A stretch of 64,000 bases of DNA, from positions 1 to 64,000 of the forward strand of contig CADCLV010000017.1 of the NCBI GenBank assembly GCA_902802325.1, read 5' to 3'. The DNA comes from Oscillospiraceae bacterium. GTDB lineage: Bacteria > Bacillota > Clostridia > Saccharofermentanales > Saccharofermentanaceae. Positions 1-7,501 of the stretch are shown here, piece after piece (positions within the stretch are counted from its first letter, which is position 1; every line of letters starts with the position of its first letter). The notes below the pieces were generated by a model, which ran no database searches, was not told the origin of the DNA, and worked only from the letters and a program-made list of their open reading frames with translations. Position numbers and translations under genes: made by a program.

Positions 1-12
1 TTTTCTCCTAAA

Positions 13-672
13 TCAATATTCGTAAGATCGGTTTGTAACCTTCAGACCTGCAACATAGTCGCATCCTTTTTCTTTCACATTATTCGGATCCATCGGGTAG
101 TGGATGTTATACGAAACACTTTTTTCTCCAAAGCGGTCCGCAAGGAATTCTTCGTCAACATGTCCTCCAACGATCTCGAGACACACCATTACGTGATCAT
201 CTCCGGGAACGATCTCCTTCTCCCAGAGATACTTACACTCAAGATTCATAAAGCATTCTTCTACCATCGGTGCATCTACCCAGGAAGCCTTCGCCACGGT
301 AAGTCCGGATGCGGAGATCTCATCCGCTTCAAACTGATTATTCTGGATCGTTTTCATGCAGTCTTCGTACTTGTCCGAAGACATGAAATTGATGACCGCT
401 TCCTTCTTCTCGTTCAGCGTCTGATGAAGGTGTCCGCCTTTTGTAACACTGGCAAGAACAGCGAAATATCCGTTACCGTGATCCGCGCTGGTAAACGTCG
501 CCCACGACTGCATCGTCGCGTTCGGTTGACCGTTGGATTTGTAGGTCGTTACGAGAAACATCGGTGTCGGGATCCCCATAATGAATTCTTTCCAGTCAAA
601 TCCAAAATTCCTGGAAAACTCAGCATATGTTCCCTGAAGGGAAGATGGCATTTCTTTATAGTGCTGTTTCAT
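13..672 (-). CDS. Flavin reductase-like FMN-binding protein
   Basis: The 219-residue product matches the flavin reductase-like, FMN-binding split-barrel family. The N-terminal segment FIMGIPTPMFLVTTYKSNGQ followed by NATMQSWATFTSAD is the typical start of that fold. Members bind FMN and either reduce flavin or serve as small flavoproteins; the substrate cannot be told from sequence. I placed the start at 672 because a GGAG lies about seven bases upstream of that ATG, while the in-frame ATG at 684 has no ribosome binding site. It is transcribed away from the GNAT gene at 809, with both promoters in the short shared gap. The gene stops 12 bases from the window edge and appears complete. Confidence 0.75.
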   Translation of the reverse strand: MKQHYKEMPSSLQGTYAEFSRNFGFDWKEFIMGIPTPMFLVTTYKSNGQPNATMQSWATFTSADHGNGYFAVLASVTKGGHLHQTLNEKKEAVINFMSSDKYEDCMKTIQNNQFEADEISASGLTVAKASWVDAPMVEECFMNLECKYLWEKEIVPGDDHVMVCLEIVGGHVDEEFLADRFGEKSVSYNIHYPMDPNNVKEKGCDYVAGLKVTNRSYEY

Positions 673-769
673 TTTTATCTCCATTTTCTTTAAAGCGTTA
701 AGAGCGCAATGCCTGAAAATAGTCTGTTTTCGTTCAGTATAGCATAGCCTCTTTCAGCAGGTTCCATGA

Positions 770-775
770 TATAAT
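770..775 (+). promoter_or_regulatory. Possible -10 element for the GNAT gene
   Basis: A perfect TATAAT lies 34 bases upstream of the start codon at 809. I see no good -35 hexamer at the right distance, so this is a weak call. Confidence 0.3.
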
Positions 776-808
776 CTGAATCAATCTAGAAGACAACGGA
801 GAAGGATC

Positions 809-1270
809 ATGGACAGAAAGATCACCATTGCTCAGCCTAAAGATGCAGATATCGTATATGAGATCACTCAAGTCACGATCAACACGGTATATCCGAGATA
901 CTATCCGGTAGGTGCGGTCGAATTCTTCAGCCGGCATCATTCGATGGATAAGATCGTTTCCGATATTTCAAATGGAAACGTGTACCTTCTGAATGTTGAC
1001 GGAAAGACCGTCGGCACGGTAACAGTCGCTGAGAATCACATCTGCAGGCTCTTCGTTCTTCCCGAATATCAGCATCAGGGCTTCGGAAAAGCACTGATGG
1101 ACTTTGCTGAAGGGAAGATCTTTTCATCCTTCGATACGATCGAACTGGATGCGTCTTTCCCTGCCAAAAGAATCTATCTTAAGCGTGGATATACCGAGAT
1201 CGAATATAACGTGATCGATGCCGCAAACGGCGATCACTTATGTTATGACGTTATGAGAAAGATCCGCTGA
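809..1270 (+). CDS. GNAT-family N-acetyltransferase
   Basis: The 153-residue protein has the GNAT layout: an N-terminal strand (ITIAQPKDADIVYEI), a central VGTVTVAENHICRLFVLPEYQHQGFGKALM that contains the acetyl-CoA pyrophosphate-binding Q/RxxGxG/A motif (QHQGFGKA), and a C-terminal AKRIYLKRGYTEI. It should transfer an acetyl group from acetyl-CoA to an amine; the acceptor is unknown. A ribosome binding site (GGAGAAGGA) precedes the ATG. Its 3' end overlaps by 20 bases, tail to tail, the DUF3795 gene on the other strand, so the two are convergent and probably share their termination zone. Confidence 0.8.
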   Translation: MDRKITIAQPKDADIVYEITQVTINTVYPRYYPVGAVEFFSRHHSMDKIVSDISNGNVYLLNVDGKTVGTVTVAENHICRLFVLPEYQHQGFGKALMDFAEGKIFSSFDTIELDASFPAKRIYLKRGYTEIEYNVIDAANGDHLCYDVMRKIR

Positions 1271-1598
1271 TCCCGAGGTTCTCTCTGGCTTCCATATTGT
1301 TTCCGAGGACCATCGCTGCCTTCTCACAAGAAGCGACTTCGCTGCAGTCCGCACATGTCTCGTACTTCTTTTCCGAAGAACAGATCTTAATCGGACACAT
1401 GGATTCACAGAAAGGAAATTTCACGCCAGGAACACGGCATCCGGTGCAGTTGATCATCTCCGGTGTGATCTCGACTTCGTTCATGACAGACCACTCTTTC
1501 GCCACTTTCTGACGAAGCTCATCATCATTATTCATCGTCGCGATACGTGCTTCACACTTCTCGCAGTCCAAGCCGCAATATGCAATAAATTCGTTCAT
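1251..1598 (-). CDS. DUF3795-type cysteine-rich protein
   Basis: This 115-residue protein is dominated by cysteine motifs. CGLDCEKCEA near the N-terminus is the hallmark of DUF3795 proteins. It is followed by CTGCRVPG, CESMCPIKIC and CADCSEVASCEKA. The spacing suggests metal (zinc or Fe-S) binding, but the function of the family is not established. The start at 1598 is preceded by GGAGT; the longer in-frame ATG at 1652 has no comparable site. It is convergent with the GNAT gene. Confidence 0.65.
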   Translation of the reverse strand: MNEFIAYCGLDCEKCEARIATMNNDDELRQKVAKEWSVMNEVEITPEMINCTGCRVPGVKFPFCESMCPIKICSSEKKYETCADCSEVASCEKAAMVLGNNMEARENLGISGSFS

Positions 1599-1695
1599 AT
1601 AGACTCCTTCCTTGTTATGGATTTGCCGGCCTCTATATTGTAGCACGTTCAAGTGTTTTTCCCTTTACCCTTCATATATTTTTCAAAGGGATGGA

Positions 1696-2025
1696 TTACT
1701 CCAAGTCGCAGAGAAGCCCCGCGTATGGGAACTTGTAAAGAAGGGCTTTGTTGCCGTAGAACTCTACTTCTTTCCCTTCGGCTTTGCCTTCTTTGATTTC
1801 GTTTGCCCCCTCGATAAGCTTACCGATCAGGTCAGGAGAGACCGGGAAGGACCCGTGCATCGGATAGATCTCATCGAACTGTCCTTCCAGTTCAGAAAGG
1901 TGATTGAGGCTTTCGATATAAAGGTCCAGATTCCGCATGGGGCCGAACATGAATATGTTACTGTCGGAGACCGTGTCGCCGCTGATAAGGACGCGGTTTT
2001 CCGCCTTATTATGTGCGTAACATCG
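1696..2025 (-). pseudogene. 3' remnant of an MBL-fold metallo-hydrolase gene
   Basis: The open frame reads ENRVLISGDTVSDSNIFMFG and continues for about 84 residues to a stop at 1696. ISGDTVSDS with the later YPMHGSFPVSP matches the second half of metallo-beta-lactamase-fold hydrolases, where the Asp and His are metal ligands. The N-terminal half with the HxHxDH motif is missing: an in-frame TAA at 2026-2028 blocks the frame, and the sequence beyond it is the 3' end of the DUF4037 gene. The fragment sits only about 15 bases after that stop, so this looks like a deletion scar, not a sequencing slip. An internal ATG at 1950 could be translated, but the product would lack the active site. Confidence 0.6.
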
Positions 2026-2042
2026 TTACAAACGCCTCTTTT

Positions 2043-2958
2043 TCAGGACCTGATGATCCCGTCAAGAATTTTCCGGACATCTGCTTCCAGATAAGGATTC
2101 ATGCGGGAAATATACCCTTCCTGCTTCAGAAGTTCCGTCAGATCATAGCCGATCCTTCAGATTCAGCCGGTTCGGATTATATTTTGTGTCCTCCCAGGCT
2201 TCCAGATTGCATTTCTCATCTGCCAGTTCCTGGATGCGGGAAGTAAACTCGCCCTTTTCATCAATATCCTGAAGCGCACGGAACATCCACTTATAGTAAG
2301 GCGGATAGACTTTCTTCAGAAGGAAGAAAAGTTCCATCGCCGCTTCCATTCCCCTGAGCCTGCAGATCTGCGCGGAAACGGTATCTTTTCTCGTCATGCA
2401 CCGGGCATAGTTGATCTGAAGGGAAGCAGAGTATTCGTGCATCTTTTCCGCGATACGGATCCGGTGGATATTTTCCGGATAATATCCGAGAAGAAGATTT
2501 CTGAAACTGGTAAATGCACCCAGGTCGTCGCGGAAAACTTCGCCGTTCACCGCAGTCGCCAGACACGCATGATCCAGCATCATCCACTGGTTTGTGCTCA
2601 TCGCGCATTCCCTGGTATTGCAGTCGATCCGAAGGATATTCGAGAAAAAATCGTGGATGGTCATGACACCTCTTCTTTTCCGGAGATTCTCCGTAAGATA
2701 AGACCTCTCTTTTTCATCCACGATGGCATCATAGGCCTCCTGAAGTGCTTTTCCAAAAAGAGCCATATCTTCATCGGTAAGCCACAGGCAGACACCTGTT
2801 CCGAAGTCGTGATCCCGCGAAATATCGTCATCGAAGGCGAAGCAGTCCGATCCTTCTCCGGAAAGGCCCACCGCGATCCGGCTTTCATATTCTCCGAATT
2901 TTTCTTTTATCATCGGAGCTACTTTTTCTTCATAAAACAGTCGGCTGTTCTCAATCAT
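2043..2958 (-). pseudogene. DUF4037-family protein, frameshifted near the 3' end
   Basis: The intact frame (2143-2958) encodes 271 residues and resembles DUF4037 proteins, a group with a nucleotidyltransferase-like core (RIAVGLSGEGSDCFAFDDDI followed by SRDHDFGTGVCLWL). It stops early after NPNRLNLKDRL. In the next frame the sequence runs on as GYDLTELLKQEG and ends KILDGIIRS at 2043, a sensible C-terminus. Removing one G in the AAGGATCGG stretch (about 2149-2156) joins the two into a 304-residue protein. This is a real single-base frameshift or an assembly error. Even if real, most of the protein would still be made. Biochemical role unknown; an antibiotic-nucleotidyltransferase-like or streptomycin-modifying-type fold is possible. 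Confidence 0.65.
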
Positions 2959-3006
2959 AATCTTTTTCCTACTCTCTCTATTCCCCGTCGGGTCTGGATT
3001 TTCCTT

Positions 3007-3891
3007 TTATCGGAGGATCTCATCGATCGTCGAAACGGTACTGAATGTGCCCTTATTTTCGGCGATGATCTCTCTCATTTTCTGAAGTTCAAAGTAGTTT
3101 ACATAGCAGATCAATGTCTTATTTTCTCCTGCGATGGCACCGTAGGAGTCCATGATGGTGCATGTTTTATTCAGTTTCTGCTTGATCGCCTCCACCAGTT
3201 TATCCGGTTCTTTGGTAATAATGGTGACCTGCTTGATGGCTTCAAAGTGATCGGTAAAGTGGTCGATCACCGCCGTCGCCACAAAGTAGACCAGAAGGCT
3301 CAAAAGCGCGGCATTTCTGTTGATAAGAATAAACGCCGCCATATAGACGCAGGCATTAAAGCCGATCAGGATCCAGGACATACTGAAGTTCTTTCCGGTC
3401 TTATCGGAAAGTTTTTTGATCACGATATTGGCAAAGATCTCCGACCCGTCGATACACCCGCCGTGCCGTAATATCAGGGAAAGACCCAGTCCCAGGATCG
3501 CTCCGCCGAAAGCCACCGCCAGAAAATGCTCGGTATTCAGTTCAAAAGGGATCTCTTCAAACACATCCAGTCCGATGGTATAGACCAGCGAACCTGCCAG
3601 TGCTTTGAGGCTGAAGCGCCAGCCAAGAAGCAGCACGCCTCCCAGCATGAAAGGAAGGAACACCAGAAACACGCAGGGAGAAAGCGGGAATCCGGTCATC
3701 TTACTGATGATGATGGCCACACCTGCCGTTCCGTAATCGATGGCATCATTCGGAAGCAGAATGCAGGCAACGGAAAACGCGGCCATCAGCGCGCCGACCA
3801 TGATCATCAGATACGAGAAAAACTCTTTGAATCCTTTTTTCATAAGATGCCTGAAATGCTCCTTACCGTGGATGTAATTCCTAAGAAGCAT
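3007..3891 (-). CDS. YitT family membrane protein (DUF161 + DUF2179)
   Basis: The 294-residue protein has about five or six hydrophobic segments: FFSYLMIMVGALMAAFSVACIL, AGVAIIISK, PCVFLVFLPFMLGGVLLLG, LAVAFGGAILGLGLSLIL, LIGFNACVYMAAFILI and LLSLLVYFVATAVI. A soluble C-terminal DUF2179 domain follows (QVTIITKEPDKLVEAIKQKL to TFSTVSTIDEILR). GGCIDGSEIFANI is the family's conserved loop. YitT proteins are widespread in Bacillota, and their transported molecule is not established. The start at 3891 gives an N-terminal extension; a later ATG at 3843 is also possible. It runs in the same direction as, and lies just upstream of, the DUF4037 gene. Confidence 0.8.
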   Translation of the reverse strand: MLLRNYIHGKEHFRHLMKKGFKEFFSYLMIMVGALMAAFSVACILLPNDAIDYGTAGVAIIISKMTGFPLSPCVFLVFLPFMLGGVLLLGWRFSLKALAGSLVYTIGLDVFEEIPFELNTEHFLAVAFGGAILGLGLSLILRHGGCIDGSEIFANIVIKKLSDKTGKNFSMSWILIGFNACVYMAAFILINRNAALLSLLVYFVATAVIDHFTDHFEAIKQVTIITKEPDKLVEAIKQKLNKTCTIMDSYGAIAGENKTLICYVNYFELQKMREIIAENKGTFSTVSTIDEILR

Positions 3892-4002
3892 TATACCATT
3901 CCGGAAGAAGTCTTCGGGGGCAAGTGCTTTTTCCGCAGAAAAAGGGAGATCCGCTTCCTATTTCCGCCTTTCGCAATTTGTTTTGACATTGCCTGTAGTT
4001 AT

Positions 4003-4049
4003 GTGACAGTTCCCTTATTTTCAGGCCTTTTGGGTGACGGTTCCCTTAT
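4003..4049 (+). repeat. Pair of 16-bp direct repeats, GTGACRGTTCCCTTAT
   Basis: GTGACAGTTCCCTTAT at 4003-4018 recurs as GTGACGGTTCCCTTAT at 4034-4049, 31 bases start to start, in the 241-bp gap between the divergent YitT and DUF5050 genes. The gap also holds a TTGACA at 3983-3988, but without a matching -10. Spacing of three helical turns would suit a direct-repeat regulator site. The phrase also resembles short dispersed elements of Bacillota genomes. Confidence 0.35.
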
Positions 4050-4132
4050 CCGGGCGATGATTTCTCCGTGGTACCATGACTTTGTCGAAGGCAGGAAACA
4101 GCCTTCGGAACGAATTGCAAGGAGGTATACTT

Positions 4133-5362
4133 ATGAAACAGTTCGGTTATAAAAATTGGATCGTCGCAGCAATCGCATTTTCTTGTCTGTGCTCCGGGTG
4201 CAGCAAGCCGATCGAAACCGGCGATGCCAAAAAACAGATCAAATCGGATCTTGATAACACATCCATATGGATCGACGAAAATGACGTGTCAGATACTTCC
4301 CTCAACAAGTCTTCCGAGAATCAAGACGCAGCTTTGGAAATTGATGTCGAGGACATCCTCGCCTCATCCGAATCCGAAAAAGAAAAAGAAGAAAGCCAAG
4401 ACCCTTCGAACAGTCCGGTCACATCGCCCATCAGCCTTGGCACCGCCAACATCTCGAACGGCGGATTTGCCACAGGAGACAGCCAGTATTCGTATTACGT
4501 GGTGCATCCGGATAAGTCTACGCTTTCCATCAGAAAGGAACACCGCCCCACCGGGCAGACGGAGATGATCTATACTTCTCCGGAAAGCGCAAATCCGCTT
4601 TTGGATTGTCTGAATCTTGCGGGAAATGCACTGTTTTTCAGACAGCGGGTCCCGAATTCCGATGAGTACACCATCGAGAAGATCACCGTGTCCGGCGAAG
4701 ATCAGAAGACGGTCTTACAGGGACATATCTCTAACGTGACCGCATACGGCAATTACCTGTTCTACAGTAAGGACGGCGATATTCTCAGAAGTGACCTGAA
4801 CGGCGAAAATGAAATAGAGCTGTATGTTTCTGATGAGTCTTCCATGGATGCCAACCCCGCTTTCTGTATCGCAAATGACCGGATCTACTTTGCCGATCCG
4901 ACGGATTTTGCCAAGGGCGGTATGTTCTTCGGCCGGCTGATCTCCATGGATCTGAACGGCGGAGCATTCTTTGATATGGGCACTCCGGTAACCGTCTGCA
5001 ATAAAGAACTCTTCTTCTCCGATGGGGAATTCCTGTACTTCTACGGAAATACCGAAGAAGGCGGCGCCGCCTACTACAGATGCAATCTGGATGGTACCGG
5101 TCTGGAACTGGTGGGAAAGGCCTGTCCGTGTTCCCGAAATCATGTGGACGGAAATGACATTATCGCCGATACATATGAGCTATATAGACAGAACGGACCC
5201 GACGGATTTACCCTGATCTATTCTGGTTTCATGGACATGGGAAAAACTTGTATCGTCGGCGATGAGATCTACTTTATGGAGACAGATGCCACCAAATACG
5301 AATCCGGCACCGTCACCAAGCGGATCAATATGAACAGTCCGAAAGAGGACATCTTAGACTAA
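4133..5362 (+). CDS. DUF5050-type beta-propeller lipoprotein
   Basis: The 409-residue product starts with a lipoprotein signal (MKQFGYKNWIVAAIAFSCLC then SGC, lipidated Cys near residue 23). An acidic Ser/Glu/Lys-rich linker follows, then a repeat domain with recurrent units such as GNYLFYSKDGDILRSDLNGE, NDRIYFADPTD and GEFLYFYGNTEEGGAAYYRC. These Y/F-Y and L-N-G repeats are typical of DUF5050 propeller proteins anchored on the outer face of the membrane; their ligands are unknown. A strong GGAGG at 4121-4125 fixes the start at 4133, not the upstream in-frame ATG. A terminator follows 45 bases after the stop. Confidence 0.75.
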   Translation: MKQFGYKNWIVAAIAFSCLCSGCSKPIETGDAKKQIKSDLDNTSIWIDENDVSDTSLNKSSENQDAALEIDVEDILASSESEKEKEESQDPSNSPVTSPISLGTANISNGGFATGDSQYSYYVVHPDKSTLSIRKEHRPTGQTEMIYTSPESANPLLDCLNLAGNALFFRQRVPNSDEYTIEKITVSGEDQKTVLQGHISNVTAYGNYLFYSKDGDILRSDLNGENEIELYVSDESSMDANPAFCIANDRIYFADPTDFAKGGMFFGRLISMDLNGGAFFDMGTPVTVCNKELFFSDGEFLYFYGNTEEGGAAYYRCNLDGTGLELVGKACPCSRNHVDGNDIIADTYELYRQNGPDGFTLIYSGFMDMGKTCIVGDEIYFMETDATKYESGTVTKRINMNSPKEDILD

Positions 5363-5406
5363 CCTTCCTTCCGGATCCCTCACCTCCCGGAAAGAAGTAT
5401 AAAGAT

Positions 5407-5446
5407 CCCCGAATGCCTTGCTCCTCCACGGCTTTCGGGGGTTTTT
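5407..5446 (+). terminator. Rho-independent terminator after the DUF5050 gene
   Basis: CCCCGAATGCC pairs with GGCTTTCGGGG (one mismatch) and is followed by GTTTTTC. The T-run favours the plus strand. The hairpin also lies at the 3' end of the minus-strand NRPS cluster and could act weakly on it. Confidence 0.8.
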
Positions 5447-6162
5447 CATTTACTTTCCATCTGAGAAAACGACTCTTTCCATCGATCGATATCCGACCTC
5501 GTAAGAAAAGTTATCCCGGTACGATGATTCGTTTCTTCTTCCCCTGAAACACAAAGAGCCATCTTGTGACGTGCATCCAGATCACATGTTTGAAAGAAGA
5601 AACGGGTATTCTGCTTCCCGTCAACAAAAAGACAGATCTGTTCCGGTTTCAAACGGAATGAAAAGGAATTCAGCGGAATACTCATTCCCATTCCTACATT
5701 TTTTGTATAACTCTCTTTCAACGTCCATAACGAATAGAACGCAGCCTGTCTTTCCGCCTCAGGAAGCATGTGAAGATAGGCTATCTCCTCTTTCGCAAAA
5801 TACTCATCTGCAACAGAGATCTCGATTTCTTCCATCTTCTCCACGTCAATGCCCAGGCTCCGGTCACCAAGTGCACACACCACCCAATCTCCGGAATGAG
5901 ATACGTTGAAAAAAATGTCTTTATGATCTTTCAGATACGGTTTTCCATATTCCGTATTCAAAATGCGCAAGTCCCGGATAGCATACTTTTCCCACAATGC
6001 ATACCGGCAAACGATCTCGGCAAACAGACTTCTGATCTTATCCGCATCAAAGCGAAATCTGCTGATTTTGTCTCTCCGCTCCTTCGAAATGAATGCCAGA
6101 AGATCGGAAACCTCCTGAAATCCACTGATGCTATGAATATTGTACGCATATTGATATATCAT
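5446..6162 (-). CDS. Sfp-type 4'-phosphopantetheinyl transferase
   Basis: This 238-residue enzyme carries the two defining motifs of Sfp-type transferases: LGIDVEKMEEI (magnesium and CoA binding Asp and Glu) and FYSLWTLKESYTKNVGMGMS (W-x-x-K-E-S/A-x-x-K). FNVSHSGDWVVCAL matches the conserved middle motif. It moves phosphopantetheine from CoA to the carrier-domain serine, turning the apo T domains of the NRPS into active holo forms. It is the last gene of the cluster, starting 16 bases after the glycosyltransferase stop, and the cluster ends here at the terminator hairpin. Length is normal for the Sfp group. Confidence 0.93.
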   Translation of the reverse strand: MIYQYAYNIHSISGFQEVSDLLAFISKERRDKISRFRFDADKIRSLFAEIVCRYALWEKYAIRDLRILNTEYGKPYLKDHKDIFFNVSHSGDWVVCALGDRSLGIDVEKMEEIEISVADEYFAKEEIAYLHMLPEAERQAAFYSLWTLKESYTKNVGMGMSIPLNSFSFRLKPEQICLFVDGKQNTRFFFQTCDLDARHKMALCVSGEEETNHRTGITFLTRSDIDRWKESFSQMESK

Positions 6163-6178
6163 ATCCGTCCCGAAATGA

Positions 6179-7501
6179 TCACCCTTCTTTATTTTCCTGC
6201 TTCTTCCGCAGGATTTTCATAAGCATCTCCCGGGAAACCTGACGGTTCACGCCTGCCTGATTCACAGCCGCTTCGTATCTCTTCTCCTGTCTGGGTAATA
6301 CATAGGGTTCAATTTCAGGAATAACCGTCTTCCATACCTTGGCAGAATACTCCTCCTGATTCAGGTCCCTGTATTGCAAACATTTTTCTTTCATTCTGCC
6401 ATCCAGCAGCCGGGTAATACCCTCAGCAATGTTTTCCGGATCCCACATCTTCGGAGAATACTTTTCAGCAATTCCCAGAGCACTCAGGCGATCCGCATTG
6501 TCGGGTCCATCTGTCAAATGCGGCATCAGGAGTTGCGGCAAAGCCGCGTCAACCGCTTCGTTAATTGTTCCCATACCACCGTGATGAATAATCAGATCCA
6601 CTTTATTCATCAGCGAACGCAATGGGACGTGACGCACGCACAGTATCGTGTCCGGGACAGTTTCGGGAATATATTCATCATACGGCGTGACGGCAATAGC
6701 ATAGATATCCGCCATCGAACATGCCTGGATCGCCTTCTGATAAAACTCTTTGCTGACCATCCGGCTGCTTCCTCCGGTCACAATGACGGTTTTTTTCTTC
6801 TTATTCTTTGCTTCCTCCAGAAAAGCACTGACCTCCGGATCAAACTGCACCATTTCCTTTGGCTGTTCCGCAGCTAAAAAACCGATGGGAACAGCGCATT
6901 CCGGCCAGGTTTCATCCGCCTGGGCGTACCACTTCGGCCAACCGCACAGAATCTTTCCGGGAGAATAGAGCCAGTCTTTCCAGTTGCTGATTGGTGTCAG
7001 TCCAAGTTCTGTCCTTGCCTGGTTGATTTCCTCACAGAAAATTTTTCCAAACAACTGGTCATGTAACTCCATATGCGAGAAATAATTCGGAGCAAGAATC
7101 ATGGATGCATAAGGCAGATGATTCTTTTCTGCCGCAATAAGGCCGGAGATACTCGATCGGTGACGGGCAATGATAATGCTGTCCGGCGTGCAGATAGTCT
7201 CGATCAGTGCAACCTCGCGAAGGAGTCGTTCTTTTCCGTGATACAGTGTATGGAACCTAATATACTCCTCCTTTTTCCCGATCGGATCAGCAAGGAGTGC
7301 CAGGTCACGGTTCTGCTGTTCATACTCTTCCTTCGTATCAACAGCAATAAACTCCAGTCCTGCTTCTTTCGCTACATTCTCATACACACAGTGTGTCAGG
7401 ATCGTGACCTTATGCCCTTCTTCTTTCAGCATTTTACCGAATCGGATAAAGGGATACACATCACCGCCCGTCCAATGAGTAACCAGTATAATATTCGACA
7501 T
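6179..7501 (-). CDS. GT1/MGT-like glycosyltransferase with basic helical tail
   Basis: The 440-residue protein begins NIILVTHWTGGDVYPFIRFG, the N-terminal glycine-rich strand-loop of GT-B glycosyltransferases. It carries VDLIIHHGGMGTINEAVDA, the sugar-nucleotide site of the GT1/MGT group (macrolide, glycopeptide and glycolipid transferases), followed by LPQLLMPHLTDGPDNADRL. It should attach a sugar from an NDP donor to the peptide or its precursor. It overlaps the end of the A-T gene by one base, so translation is probably coupled. After the catalytic fold it has a 40-residue extension ending SREMLMKILRKKQENKEG, a basic helix resembling the NRPS N-terminal linker. It is clearly related to the other cluster glycosyltransferase (both begin with the VTHW strand-loop). 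Acceptor and sugar unknown. Confidence 0.88.
   Translation of the reverse strand: MSNIILVTHWTGGDVYPFIRFGKMLKEEGHKVTILTHCVYENVAKEAGLEFIAVDTKEEYEQQNRDLALLADPIGKKEEYIRFHTLYHGKERLLREVALIETICTPDSIIIARHRSSISGLIAAEKNHLPYASMILAPNYFSHMELHDQLFGKIFCEEINQARTELGLTPISNWKDWLYSPGKILCGWPKWYAQADETWPECAVPIGFLAAEQPKEMVQFDPEVSAFLEEAKNKKKKTVIVTGGSSRMVSKEFYQKAIQACSMADIYAIAVTPYDEYIPETVPDTILCVRHVPLRSLMNKVDLIIHHGGMGTINEAVDAALPQLLMPHLTDGPDNADRLSALGIAEKYSPKMWDPENIAEGITRLLDGRMKEKCLQYRDLNQEEYSAKVWKTVIPEIEPYVLPRQEKRYEAAVNQAGVNRQVSREMLMKILRKKQENKEG

Noticed and set aside
5407-5446. The hairpin as the main terminator of the NRPS cluster
   Set aside because: The T-run is on the plus-strand side; on the minus strand the stem is followed only by a weak ATCTTTAT.
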